A stretch of DNA of 53,520 bases, from the NCBI RefSeq assembly GCF_008086205.1, contig NZ_VSKK01000007.1, positions 1 to 53,520 on the forward strand. The letters run 5' to 3'. The stretch comes from Bizionia myxarmorum. Its GTDB lineage: Bacteria > Bacteroidota > Bacteroidia > Flavobacteriales > Flavobacteriaceae. Position 1 is the stretch's first letter, and each line of letters begins with the position of its first letter. Positions 35,654 to 44,926 of the stretch are shown in pieces. The notes below the pieces were generated by a model. The model was not told the DNA's origin. It saw only the letters and a program-made list of their open reading frames with translations, and did no database searches. The translations under genes were made by a program, and so were the position numbers.

Positions 35654-36022
35654 TTAAGAGCAGCACAAATAGTTTCCCCAGCTTGTGGCTTCATCTATAT
35701 TGTTAAAAGATTTGAAAGGAATACTGATAAAAGTACGTTCAAAATCAGTATTATCTATTTGAACCGTGTCACCAAAAACAACAGCAAAACCTACAAGATT
35801 TTTAATTTTTACTGTTTCAAAATACACATTTGGATCTACAGAATAGGAGTTTTTTCGGTGTGTTATATATACAAATTTGTTATCATTAAAATATGATCTT
35901 GCTATATCATATAGTTCATTATTTAAAACTAAAGAAATGGTAATACCTTCATTCATTACGGCAATCATGTAGTTATCGTGAAAGGTGATTTCACCAAAAT
36001 GATATTTGTTAACCACGGACAT
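35654..36022 (-). CDS. Small SpoIIAA/STAS-like protein, paralogue B
   Basis: This 122-aa protein is the same length as paralogue A, with conserved blocks KYHFGEITF, MIAVMNEGITI, NKFVYITHRKNSYSVDPNVY, GFAVVFGDTVQIDN and FISIPFKSFNN. Differences are concentrated in the helices (ELYDIARSYFNDN against QLRDFAAEHYNGE) and at the C-terminus (YLCCS against DLCDK). It ends upstream of A with an AT-rich gap of 228 bp and no terminator, so a joint transcript is possible. The clpC terminator lies just before this gene's start. Confidence 0.72.
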   Translation of the reverse strand: MSVVNKYHFGEITFHDNYMIAVMNEGITISLVLNNELYDIARSYFNDNKFVYITHRKNSYSVDPNVYFETVKIKNLVGFAVVFGDTVQIDNTDFERTFISIPFKSFNNIDEATSWGNYLCCS

Positions 36023-36048
36023 TTATAAAATTAATTAAAAATTTTTAT

Positions 36049-36081
36049 AAAAAAAAACTCCGCAAAAGTAAGCGGAGTTTT
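36049..36081 (-). terminator. Terminator of clpC
   Basis: On the minus strand, stem aaaactccgc (from 36081-36072) pairs with gcggagtttt (36063-36054), with an 8-nt loop, and is followed by a run of nine T (36057-36049). It lies 20 bp after the clpC stop. Confidence 0.9.
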
Positions 36082-36100
36082 CAATAATTACTAATTTATT

Positions 36101-38662
36101 TTAAGATTCTGTCGTTTTTTTTCCAGCTTCAATCTTAATCACTAATTCATTGGTTTTAGTATCCAAATCCATAGCAATTTTATCACCTTCTGTAATTTTA
36201 GAATTGATAATTTCTTCAGCTAAAGCATCTTCAACATACTTCTGAATAGCCCTTTTTAAAGGTCTAGCACCATATTGCTTATCAAAACCTTTATCTGCAA
36301 TAAAATCTTTGGCTGCTTTACTTAATTTAAGCGTGTAGCCAATATCTTTAATACGTAGAATAAGTTTTTCTAATTCAATATCAATAATCTTATTAATGTC
36401 TTCTTTTTCAAGAGCATTAAATACTACGACATCGTCAATTCTGTTTAAGAATTCAGGAGCAAAAGCTTTTTTAAGTGCATTTTCAATAACACCTCTAGCA
36501 TTGGCGTCTTCTTGCAATTTCTGCGAAGCTGTTCCAAAACCAACACCTGCTCCAAAATCTTTAAGTTTTCGAGAACCGATATTAGATGTCATGATGATTA
36601 TGGTATTTCTAAAATCAATTTTCCGACCTAAACTATCTGTTAAAAAACCGTCATCTAGAACTTGTAATAACATATTGAAAACATCTGGATGCGCTTTTTC
36701 AATTTCATCAAGCAATAAAACAGCATAAGGTTTTCGTCTGATTTTTTCAGTTAACTGTCCACCTTCTTCATAACCTACGTATCCTGGAGGTGCACCAACT
36801 AATCTAGAAATGGCGAATTTTTCCATATATTCACTCATGTCAATTCGGACTAAAGCATCTTCGCTATCAAATAATTCTTTTGAAAGCACTTTTGCTAATT
36901 GCGTTTTACCAACACCAGTTTGTCCTAGAAAGATGAATGAACCAATGGGCTTATTCGGATCTTTTAATCCCGCACGATTACGCTGAATGGCTTTAACCAC
37001 CTTCGCAACGGCTTCGTCTTGACCAATAACTTTACCTTTAATTAAATCTGGTAAAATAGCCAATTTGTTAATTTCGGTTTGGGCTATTCTATTTACAGGA
37101 ATTCCTGTCATCATAGAAACTACATCAGCTACATTATCTTCCGTTACAATTTCACGGTGTAATTTAGTGTCTGCTTCCCATTTTTCTTGAGCTATAGCTA
37201 ATTCTTTTTCAAGGCGTTTTTCATCATCTCGTAATTTAGCTGCTTCCTCATATTTTTGCTTTTTAACAACGGTAGATTTGGTTTCTTTAACCGCTTCTAG
37301 TTGTTTCTCCAATTCAAGAATCTGATCTGGAACATTAATATTCGTAATATGAACACGAGAACCTGCTTCATCCAAGGCATCAATAGCTTTGTCTGGTAAA
37401 AAACGGTCCGTCATATAACGGTTGGTTAATTTCACACAGGCTTCAATAGCTTCTTGAGTATATTCGACGTTGTGATGCGATTCGTATTTATCTTTAATGT
37501 TGTTTAAAATTTCAATCGTTTCATCAACCGTTGTTGGTTCTACAATTACTTTTTGAAAACGACGTTCTAAAGCTCCATCTTTTTCAATATACTGACGATA
37601 TTCATCTAAAGTAGTAGCACCAACACATTGAATTTCACCTCGTGCTAAAGCCGGCTTAAACATATTGGAAGCATCTAAACTTCCTGTAGCACCACCTGCA
37701 CCAACAATGGTGTGGATTTCATCAATAAAAAGAATAATATCATCATTCTTTTCCAGCTCGTTCATAACGGCTTTCATACGCTCTTCAAATTGGCCACGGT
37801 ATTTAGTACCTGCTACTAAACTCGCTAAATCCAAAGTCACAACACGCTTATTGAATAAAGTTCGCGATACCTTATGCTTTATAATTCGAATAGCTAAACC
37901 TTCAGCAATAGCCGATTTACCTACGCCTGGTTCACCAATTAAAAGTGGATTGTTTTTCTTACGTCTACTTAAAATTTGCGAAACGCGTTCTATTTCTTTT
38001 TCACGTCCAACAACCGGATCTAACTTACCTTCTTCAGCCATCGCGGTTAAATCACGTCCAAAATTATCTAAAACAGGTGTTTTAGACTTCTTGTTTGTTT
38101 TTCCAGTAGGCGAATTAAATAAGTTATCTTTTGAAGTGTCGTCATCTGTAGCTGAATCGTCATCCTGAAAAGACTCCGCTTTCGGCTCTCCTGTTATATC
38201 AAGATAATTTTCGTCGTTTGTTATCATAAACTTAAACTGTTCTTTTACGTTATCATAGTCCACTTTCAACTTATTTAAAAGTTTGGTTGTGGGATCGTTT
38301 TCATTTCTTAAAATGCACAATAATAGGTGTGCCGTATTAATGGAGTTACTTTGAAAAAGCTTGGCCTCCAAAAATGTCGTTTTTAAAGCCCTTTCGGCTT
38401 GTCTAGTCAGGTGTAAGTTCTTCTTGCTATTAGAAGCTACTGCCACGTTAGGGTTTGCAGGACTTAATATTTCAACTTTACGTCTTAAATGGTTTAAATC
38501 TATTTCTAAAGCACTCAAAATATCAATTGCTTTCCCGTTACCGTCTCGTAATAATCCAAGCATTAAATGTTCCGTACCTATAAAATCGTGTCCCAATCTT
38601 AAGGCTTCTTCCTTGCTGTAAGCAATTACATCTTTAACTCTTGGTGAAAAATTGTCATCCAT
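36101..38662 (-). CDS. clpC: ClpC-type AAA+ unfoldase of the Clp protease
   Basis: This 853-aa Hsp100 protein has two N-terminal Clp_N repeats (SPRVKDVIAYSKEEALRLGH...TEHLMLGLL), and D1 with Walker A GEPGVGKSAIA and Walker B ILFIDEIHTIVG. A UVR-type middle segment (KKQKYEEAAKLRDDEKRLE) defines ClpC rather than ClpA or ClpB. D2 has GQTGVGKTQLA and VLLLDEIEKAH, and the ClpP-docking loop is seen as GAGVGFG. It feeds unfolded proteins to ClpP. clpP is not in the window. The upstream leader has an SD-like aaagga 9 bp before the ATG. A terminator follows at 36049. Confidence 0.96.
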   Translation of the reverse strand: MDDNFSPRVKDVIAYSKEEALRLGHDFIGTEHLMLGLLRDGNGKAIDILSALEIDLNHLRRKVEILSPANPNVAVASNSKKNLHLTRQAERALKTTFLEAKLFQSNSINTAHLLLCILRNENDPTTKLLNKLKVDYDNVKEQFKFMITNDENYLDITGEPKAESFQDDDSATDDDTSKDNLFNSPTGKTNKKSKTPVLDNFGRDLTAMAEEGKLDPVVGREKEIERVSQILSRRKKNNPLLIGEPGVGKSAIAEGLAIRIIKHKVSRTLFNKRVVTLDLASLVAGTKYRGQFEERMKAVMNELEKNDDIILFIDEIHTIVGAGGATGSLDASNMFKPALARGEIQCVGATTLDEYRQYIEKDGALERRFQKVIVEPTTVDETIEILNNIKDKYESHHNVEYTQEAIEACVKLTNRYMTDRFLPDKAIDALDEAGSRVHITNINVPDQILELEKQLEAVKETKSTVVKKQKYEEAAKLRDDEKRLEKELAIAQEKWEADTKLHREIVTEDNVADVVSMMTGIPVNRIAQTEINKLAILPDLIKGKVIGQDEAVAKVVKAIQRNRAGLKDPNKPIGSFIFLGQTGVGKTQLAKVLSKELFDSEDALVRIDMSEYMEKFAISRLVGAPPGYVGYEEGGQLTEKIRRKPYAVLLLDEIEKAHPDVFNMLLQVLDDGFLTDSLGRKIDFRNTIIIMTSNIGSRKLKDFGAGVGFGTASQKLQEDANARGVIENALKKAFAPEFLNRIDDVVVFNALEKEDINKIIDIELEKLILRIKDIGYTLKLSKAAKDFIADKGFDKQYGARPLKRAIQKYVEDALAEEIINSKITEGDKIAMDLDTKTNELVIKIEAGKKTTES

Positions 38663-38852
38663 AAATAATTCCTTTCTGCATTAAATGTACTAAATCATAT
38701 CATCAAGGACAAAAATCATACCCTAATTAATACGCAGTATGCTAATAGACAAAAAAAAGTTTATAAAGTCAAAATTTTTAACAGCTTACTTGTTAACGAA
38801 AAGCAGGGTTAACATTGTTAATAAAAAAAGCGAAAAAACATTAAAGAAACCC

Positions 38853-38882
38853 TTGCTGTAGTTGAGGAAATGGTTATATTAG
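38853..38882 (+). promoter_or_regulatory. Promoter of gyrA
   Basis: ttg (38853-38855) is followed after 19 bp by tatattag (38875-38882), one mismatch from TAnnTTTG, about 40 bp upstream of the gyrA ATG. The spacing fits the Bacteroidetes sigma-A type. Confidence 0.5.
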
Positions 38883-38922
38883 CACGATTTGTAAACCTAC
38901 AAAAATCTAATTATAATTATAT

Positions 38923-41499
38923 ATGGCAGAAGGAGAAAAATTGATCCCAATTAACATTGAAGATGAAATGAAATCGGCTTACATTGACTATTCAATGTCA
39001 GTCATTGTGTCACGTGCCTTACCTGATGTAAGAGATGGATTAAAACCGGTGCACAGACGTGTACTTTTTGGTATGCACGAACTTGGAATTAGAGCTACAG
39101 GTGCCCATAAAAAGTCCGCAAGAATTGTTGGGGAAGTTTTAGGTAAATACCACCCACACGGTGATACATCTGTTTATGATGCTATGGTTCGTATGGCTCA
39201 AGAATGGAGTTTACGTTATATGTTAGTGGATGGACAAGGAAACTTTGGGTCTGTGGATGGCGATAGTCCTGCAGCCATGCGTTATACAGAAGCACGTATG
39301 CGTAAAATATCTGAAGATATGTTGGCGGATATTGATAAGGAGACAGTAGATCATAAATTAAATTTTGATGATACGTTACATGAACCAACCGTTCTTCCTA
39401 CGCGTATCCCAGGTTTATTAGTAAATGGTGCATCTGGTATTGCTGTAGGTATGGCAACCAATATGCCACCTCATAACTTAAGCGAAGTAGTAGACGGTAT
39501 TGTAGCTTATATTGAAAATACCGATATTGAAATTGATGAATTAATTACGCACGTTAAAGCACCAGATTTTCCTACAGGAGGAACTATTTATGGATATGAC
39601 GGCGTTATAGAGGCTTTTAAAACGGGTCGTGGACGTATTGTTGTTCGCGCAAAAGCACGAATTGAAGAAGTTCAAGGACGTGAATCTATTATCGTTACCG
39701 AAATTCCATATCAAGTGAATAAGGCCGATATGATTAAAAAAACGGCCGATTTAGTAAACGAAAAGAAAATTGATGGTATTGCAACCATTCGTGATGAATC
39801 CGATAGAAACGGAATGCGCATTGTTTACGTTTTAAAACGTGATGCTATTCCAAATATCGTTCTAAACACTTTATATAAATATACGGCTTTACAGTCGTCC
39901 TTTAGCGTAAACAACATTGCTTTAGTAAATGGACGTCCGCAGTTATTGAATCTGAAAGAAATGATTCATCACTTTGTGGAACACAGACATGAAGTTGTTG
40001 TACGCAGAACCACTTATGAATTACGTAAAGCTGAAGAGCGCGCGCATATTCTTGAAGGTTTAATTATTGCATCAGATAATATTGATGAGGTAATTGCACT
40101 TATTCGTGCCTCTTCAAATGCCGATGAAGCACGTGAGAAGTTAATTGAACGTTTTAAATTATCTGAAATCCAAGCGAAGGCCATTGTTGAAATGCGTCTG
40201 CGTCAATTAACAGGATTAGAACAAGATAAGTTACGTTCAGAATACGAGGATTTAATGGTAACCATTGAAGACCTAAAAGACATTCTTGCTAAAAAAGAGC
40301 GTCGTATGGAAATCATTAAAGACGAATTACAAGTTGTAAAAGATAAATATGGTGATGAGCGTCGCTCCGTAATCGAGTATGCTGGTGGCGATTTAAGCAT
40401 TGAAGATATGATTCCAGATGAGCAAGTGGTTATTACCATTTCACATGCGGGTTATATTAAGAGAACATCCCTTACAGAATACAAAACACAACATAGAGGT
40501 GGGGTTGGACAAAAAGCGTCAACTACTAGAAATGAAGACTTTTTAGAGCATTTATTTGTAGGAACAAATCACCAATATATGTTATTCTTCACTCAAAAAG
40601 GAAAATGTTTCTGGATGCGTGTGTATGAAATTCCAGAAGGTAGTAAAACATCTAAAGGTCGCGCCATTCAAAACCTTATAAATATTGAGCAGGATGATAA
40701 AGTGAAAGCTTTCATTTGTACACAAGATTTAAAAGATGAAGATTATATTAATAGTCATTATGTCATTATGGCTACTAAAAAAGGTCAGGTTAAGAAAACA
40801 TCTTTAGAGCAGTATTCACGTCCACGTACTAATGGAATTAATGCTATTACCATCAGAGAAGATGATGAATTATTAGAAGCTAAATTAACTACTGGAAACA
40901 GTCAAGTTATGTTAGCTTTAAAATCTGGTAAAGCTATTCGTTTTGAAGAAGCTAAAACACGACCAATGGGTAGAAACGCATCAGGTGTAAGAGGTATTTC
41001 TCTAGCTCATGATACCGATGAAGTTATTGGGATGATTGCTATTGAAAACCCAATGGAAGAATCTGTTTTAGTAGTTTCAGAAAAAGGCTACGGAAAACGT
41101 ACCTATATTGATGATCCAGCAGATGGTGAAGCTGTATATCGAATTACGAACCGTGGTGGAAAAGGTGTTAAAACGATTTCTATTACAGAAAAAACAGGTC
41201 ATTTAGTCGCTATAAAGTCTGTAACAGATGAAGAGGATTTAATGATAATTAATAAGTCTGGAATTGCCATCCGTATGGCGGTTGCCGATTTACGTGTTAT
41301 GGGTCGTGCAACGCAAGGTGTAAAATTGATTAACTTAAAAGGAACCGACTCTATTGCCGCCGTTGCTAAAGTTATGAAAGAAGAGGAAGCCGAAGACGTT
41401 ATTGATGAATTGGCTGAAGAAAACGCCGATGAAATATCAGAAATGGACAATGGCACAACTCTTGATAATGATGAAACAGAAACAAATATTGATAATTAA
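38923..41499 (+). CDS. gyrA: DNA gyrase subunit A
   Basis: This 858-aa protein has the breakage-reunion domain and then six beta-pinwheel repeats of the C-terminal domain. The catalytic Tyr is Y121 (AAMRYTE). The quinolone-resistance region reads [13 protein letters not shown], with T82 and D86 at the positions of E. coli S83 and D87. The GyrA box-type segment is [14 protein letters not shown]. The C-terminus is acidic ([19 protein letters not shown]). It introduces negative supercoils with GyrB, which is not in the window. The TPR gene starts 11 bp after its stop and is probably co-transcribed. Confidence 0.97.
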   Translation: MAEGEKLIPINIEDEMKSAYIDYSMSVIVSRALPDVRDGLKPVHRRVLFGMHELGIRATGAHKKSARIVGEVLGKYHPHGDTSVYDAMVRMAQEWSLRYMLVDGQGNFGSVDGDSPAAMRYTEARMRKISEDMLADIDKETVDHKLNFDDTLHEPTVLPTRIPGLLVNGASGIAVGMATNMPPHNLSEVVDGIVAYIENTDIEIDELITHVKAPDFPTGGTIYGYDGVIEAFKTGRGRIVVRAKARIEEVQGRESIIVTEIPYQVNKADMIKKTADLVNEKKIDGIATIRDESDRNGMRIVYVLKRDAIPNIVLNTLYKYTALQSSFSVNNIALVNGRPQLLNLKEMIHHFVEHRHEVVVRRTTYELRKAEERAHILEGLIIASDNIDEVIALIRASSNADEAREKLIERFKLSEIQAKAIVEMRLRQLTGLEQDKLRSEYEDLMVTIEDLKDILAKKERRMEIIKDELQVVKDKYGDERRSVIEYAGGDLSIEDMIPDEQVVITISHAGYIKRTSLTEYKTQHRGGVGQKASTTRNEDFLEHLFVGTNHQYMLFFTQKGKCFWMRVYEIPEGSKTSKGRAIQNLINIEQDDKVKAFICTQDLKDEDYINSHYVIMATKKGQVKKTSLEQYSRPRTNGINAITIREDDELLEAKLTTGNSQVMLALKSGKAIRFEEAKTRPMGRNASGVRGISLAHDTDEVIGMIAIENPMEESVLVVSEKGYGKRTYIDDPADGEAVYRITNRGGKGVKTISITEKTGHLVAIKSVTDEEDLMIINKSGIAIRMAVADLRVMGRATQGVKLINLKGTDSIAAVAKVMKEEEAEDVIDELAEENADEISEMDNGTTLDNDETETNIDN

Positions 41500-41510
41500 T
41501 TATAACTAAA

Positions 41511-42761
41511 ATGAGAAACCCAATTTTAATTGCATTGGCTATATTGGTAAGCACCATTTCTTTCGCACAGAAGAAAGAATTACGTACTGCCGAAAAAGCA
41601 ATAAAAAGCAAAAACTATGCTGAAGCTAAATCAGCATTAAACGAAGCGGAAGGTATGATGTCTGCTATGGATGATAAGCAAAAATCCCAATACCATTTAT
41701 TGGTTGCCGAAGCACTATATGCGCAAGGAACTGCCAATAATACAGATTTGGATAAGGCTATTGAAAGTTTAATTTTGGTAGGTAAAAATTACCCATCAGA
41801 AACTTCGGCGCTTACAACAGCCATGGAAAATGAGCTTCTAACAAAGGCGAATGCCATGTATAAGGCTAACAATTTTGCTGAAGCTGGAACTAAATTTGAG
41901 CAATTATATCATGTAATTCCTTCAGATACTACCTATTTGTATTACGCAGCAGTAAGTGCCGTTAGTGGTCAGGATTATGAAGAAGCTTTAAAGCACTATC
42001 TAAAATTGAGTGACTTAGGCTATAGCGGTATTACAACTGAATATTATGCTGTAAACAAAGAGACAGGTGAAGAAGAAATTTTTGATGAAGCAAATAGAGA
42101 TTTATTTGTAAAAACAGGTAGCTATATTAAACCAGGCGAGCGTGTTTCAGAATCTAAAGTTGGTGAAATCACTAAAAACATTGCTTTTATCTATGTAAAT
42201 CTAGGTAAAACTGATGAAGCTTTAAAAGCTATTAAAAAAGCACGTGCTCAAAATCCAACGGATGTAAATATTATTCTTACAGAAGCTAACTTACATTATA
42301 AGTTAGAAAATAAGGAAGAATACAGAGCGCTTATTGAAAAAGCTATTGAGTTAGATCCAAACAATATTGATTTATTCTATAACCTTGGTGTATTAGCTTC
42401 AGAAGCTGGTGATAATGAAAAGGCTAAAGAATATTACGATAAAGTAATTGAAATGGACTCTACTTACACAAACGCGCATACAAACTTAGCTGCTTTAATT
42501 TTAGGTGAAGAAGAACAAATTATTCAAGAAATGAATGGTCTTGGAACTTCAGCAAAAGATAATAAGCGTTATGATGAACTGAAACAAGCACGTGCTGATT
42601 TATATACGCAAGCTATTCCATATTTGGAAGCTGTATTAAAAACAGATCCAAATAACTTGGAAGTTTCTAGAACCTTAATGAATATTTATAGCGCTATTCC
42701 AGATGCTACAAATCTTAAGCGTATGAAAACTAAAGTTGCTGAATTGGAGGGTAAATTATAA
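41511..42761 (+). CDS. Exported tetratricopeptide repeat protein
   Basis: This 416-aa protein has a signal peptide (MRNPILIALAILVSTISFAQ). At least five TPR-like units are visible: around residues 24-55 (AEKAIKSKNYAEAKSALNEA), 118-150 (KANNFAEAGTKFEQLYHVIP), 225-260 (VNLGKTDEALKAIKKARAQN), 262-295, and 296-330 (YNLGVLASEAGDNEKAKEYY). A short C-terminal unit ends YLEAVLKTDPNNLEVSRTL. TPR arrays are protein-binding scaffolds; the partner is unknown. It shares a transcript with gyrA by its 11-bp gap, and a terminator follows. Confidence 0.85.
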   Translation: MRNPILIALAILVSTISFAQKKELRTAEKAIKSKNYAEAKSALNEAEGMMSAMDDKQKSQYHLLVAEALYAQGTANNTDLDKAIESLILVGKNYPSETSALTTAMENELLTKANAMYKANNFAEAGTKFEQLYHVIPSDTTYLYYAAVSAVSGQDYEEALKHYLKLSDLGYSGITTEYYAVNKETGEEEIFDEANRDLFVKTGSYIKPGERVSESKVGEITKNIAFIYVNLGKTDEALKAIKKARAQNPTDVNIILTEANLHYKLENKEEYRALIEKAIELDPNNIDLFYNLGVLASEAGDNEKAKEYYDKVIEMDSTYTNAHTNLAALILGEEEQIIQEMNGLGTSAKDNKRYDELKQARADLYTQAIPYLEAVLKTDPNNLEVSRTLMNIYSAIPDATNLKRMKTKVAELEGKL

Positions 42762-42790
42762 TCCAGTTTTAAAACATACTTCATAAAAAA

Positions 42791-42822
42791 AATGCTACTG
42801 AATTTCAGTAGCATTTTTTTTT
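42791..42822. terminator. Bidirectional terminator between the TPR and NlpC/P60 genes
   Basis: aatgctactgaa (42791-42802) pairs with ttcagtagcatt (42804-42815), flanked by an A run on the left and a T run on the right. It can end transcripts from both sides: the TPR gene on +, the peptidase on -. Confidence 0.88.
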
Positions 42823-42849
42823 ATAATCTTTCCAATCATTATAAACTAA

Positions 42850-43602
42850 CTAGGCAATTATCTTTTTAATGACGCGCAATTTATGTGTGTGTATTCCGGT
42901 ATCTACATTGTAAATTCCCGAATGATCTAATCTATCAATTCGAACTTTACCATGAGCGTGAATAATAAAATTGTCTGGCATAATAATACCAACGTGAACA
43001 ATGCTACCTTCATCATTATCAAAAAAAGCTAAATCGCCAGCATCACTTTCTTCAATAAAACTTAAAGCTTCTCCTTGACTTGCTTGTTGGGAGGCATCTC
43101 TAAACAGTTTATAACCATTCAGTTTATATACCATTTGGGTAAAACCCGAACAATCTATACCAAAAGGTGTTTTCCCCCCCCATAAATAAGGTGCATTTAA
43201 ATAGCTAAAAGCTGTTTTTAAAATAGCGGCTTTAGGTGAAATAGTATTTACAGAATGTCCTTCAAAGGTATGGTGCAATAAATCCAAAGCATTTAAACTA
43301 GAGCCTAGAGAAATTGGATATAATTGCTGGTCTTTATCTTCTATAAATTCGACTAAATCGGTTGAAAGAATTGGCGTTTCTTCATGCAAATTATAATACT
43401 GTTCTTCTGTAATATGTAGATATTGTTTATTATCAATCCAGCCTTCATAGGTATCAAAACCCAAACGGATTTTACTCCAAGACTTGCGTTTTTCAAGCAC
43501 CTTAAAATAATCGCCATACAATACTTGTGAAACCAGTTCACTTGTATCATTAGGTTCCAATCGTAAGGGAACCATACTTAAATTACAAATTCCGTATTGC
43601 AT
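42850..43602 (-). CDS. NlpC/P60 (C40) cysteine peptidase with SH3 domain
   Basis: This 250-aa protein has an N-terminal bacterial SH3-like domain (PLRLEPNDTSELVSQVLYGD, WSKIRLGFDTYEGWID) and a C-terminal NlpC/P60 domain. Catalytic Cys is C151 (FGIDCSGFTQMVY), the His is in SIVHVGIIM and the third residue in FIIHAHGKV. It cleaves murein peptide bonds, typically gamma-D-Glu to meso-DAP. No signal peptide is visible at the N-terminus (MQYGICNLSMVPLR), which fits a recycling enzyme in the cytoplasm, or an undetected start. It follows the thiolase gene by 15 bp. Confidence 0.88.
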   Translation of the reverse strand: MQYGICNLSMVPLRLEPNDTSELVSQVLYGDYFKVLEKRKSWSKIRLGFDTYEGWIDNKQYLHITEEQYYNLHEETPILSTDLVEFIEDKDQQLYPISLGSSLNALDLLHHTFEGHSVNTISPKAAILKTAFSYLNAPYLWGGKTPFGIDCSGFTQMVYKLNGYKLFRDASQQASQGEALSFIEESDAGDLAFFDNDEGSIVHVGIIMPDNFIIHAHGKVRIDRLDHSGIYNVDTGIHTHKLRVIKKIIA

Positions 43603-43617
43603 GCAAAAAATATCCTA

Positions 43618-44796
43618 TTAGTTTCTTTCGATAACAACTGCAGAAGCACCACCACCACCATTACAAATAGCGGCTGCACCAATTTTTGCATTATTTTGTT
43701 CTAATACGTTTAATAAGGTAATTAAAATACGCACACCAGAACAACCCAATGGATGACCTAAAGAAACGGCGCCACCATTTACGTTGACGTTAGAATCATT
43801 TAAACCTAATAGTTTCATGTTTGCTAAACCAACAACAGAAAACGCTTCATTAAATTCGAAGAAATCCACATCTTTAATGTCAATTCCTGCTTTATCCAAA
43901 GCTTTTGGTAGGGCTTTAGCTGGTGCTGTTGTAAACCATTCTGGTTCGTGAGCAGCATCTGCGTATCCTTTTATAGTTCCTAAAACTTTTAAGCCTAATT
44001 CATCAGCTTTCTCACGACTCATTAAAACCATAGCTCCGGCACCATCATTTATCGTAGACGAATTTGCGGCTGTAGCTGTTCCATCTTTGGAGAAAGCAGC
44101 TCTTAAGGTTGGAATTCTATCTAATTTCACATTCGTGAATTCTTCATCTATATCCACTATAATAGCATCACCACGACGTTGAGGTACTTCAACTGGAACC
44201 ACTTCATTATCAAATTTCCCAGCTTTCCATGCAGCTGCCGATCTTTCATAAGATTGAACAGCAAAAGCATCTTGATCTTCACGAGAAAATTTATATTTTG
44301 TAGCACATGCATCGGCACAAACACCCATGGCATTTTGGTCATAAGCATCCACTAATCCATCACGTTGCATGCCGTCTTCTAATTGAGCAGGACCAAATTT
44401 AGTACCTGTTCTAGCATATAAGTAATGAGGAATTAAACTCATATTTTCCATTCCGCCAGCAACAATAATGTCAGCATCACCCAAAGCAATAGATTGAGCT
44501 GCTTGCATAACTGCTTTCATTCCAGATGCACATACCTTATTAACAGTAACACATGGAACGGTGTTTGGAACACCTGCGTAAATAGCCGCTTGTCTTGCAG
44601 GTGCTTGACCAGCGCCTGCCTGAACCACGTGACCCATAATTACTTCTTGAACTAATTCAGGCTTTAAATTAATTTTATCCAAAGCGCCTTTTATGGCTAT
44701 AGCCCCTAAACGTGGTGCTGGAATAGTGGATAAGGCTCCTAAAAAACTACCAATTGGTGTTCTGGCTGCGGATACAATGACGACTTCTTTACTCAT
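43618..44796 (-). CDS. Acetyl-CoA C-acetyltransferase (thiolase)
   Basis: This 392-aa thiolase starts at the ATG at 44796 (MSKEVVIVSAARTPIGSF); the frame from 44838 is not supported. The acyl-enzyme Cys is C89 (NKVCASGMKAVM), the catalytic His is in NGGAVSLGHPLGCSG, and the final Cys is in AICNGGGGASA. It condenses or cleaves acetoacetyl-CoA and related 3-ketoacyl-CoAs. It is closest by pattern to biosynthetic AtoB/PhaA enzymes. It is first in a two-gene unit with the NlpC/P60 gene (15-bp gap); a -7 box lies upstream. Confidence 0.93.
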   Translation of the reverse strand: MSKEVVIVSAARTPIGSFLGALSTIPAPRLGAIAIKGALDKINLKPELVQEVIMGHVVQAGAGQAPARQAAIYAGVPNTVPCVTVNKVCASGMKAVMQAAQSIALGDADIIVAGGMENMSLIPHYLYARTGTKFGPAQLEDGMQRDGLVDAYDQNAMGVCADACATKYKFSREDQDAFAVQSYERSAAAWKAGKFDNEVVPVEVPQRRGDAIIVDIDEEFTNVKLDRIPTLRAAFSKDGTATAANSSTINDGAGAMVLMSREKADELGLKVLGTIKGYADAAHEPEWFTTAPAKALPKALDKAGIDIKDVDFFEFNEAFSVVGLANMKLLGLNDSNVNVNGGAVSLGHPLGCSGVRILITLLNVLEQNNAKIGAAAICNGGGGASAVVIERN

Positions 44797-44825
44797 GATA
44801 TTAACTTTTATTTTTTTGAATGTCA

Positions 44826-44833
44826 CAAAATTA
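44826..44833 (-). promoter_or_regulatory. -7 box of the thiolase gene
   Basis: The minus strand reads taattttg (TAnnTTTG), 29 bp upstream of the ATG at 44796. It also lies inside the rejected upstream frame, which supports the shorter start. Confidence 0.4.
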
Positions 44834-44900
44834 ATCATTTTTTAGTAGAATGGAGAATGATTAGCATTTTATAGAGCCATAATTTTCGACTATATTTTAC

Positions 44901-44908
44901 TACATTTG
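44901..44908 (+). promoter_or_regulatory. -7 box of the 7TM-HD gene
   Basis: tacatttg matches TAnnTTTG exactly and lies 18 bp before the ATG at 44927. The TTG at 44906 is inside the box and so cannot be the start. Confidence 0.45.
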
Positions 44909-44926
44909 AAAATATTCCTTCAATCT

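Noticed and set aside
36396-38621. Plus-strand frames of 86-167 codons
   Set aside because: They are shadows of clpC on the opposite strand, rich in Ser/Leu as expected from antisense reading.
38923-41499. Quinolone-resistance substitution in GyrA (T82 at the E. coli S83 position)
   Set aside because: Thr is a natural residue at this site in several Gram-negative lineages, so no resistance can be claimed from it.
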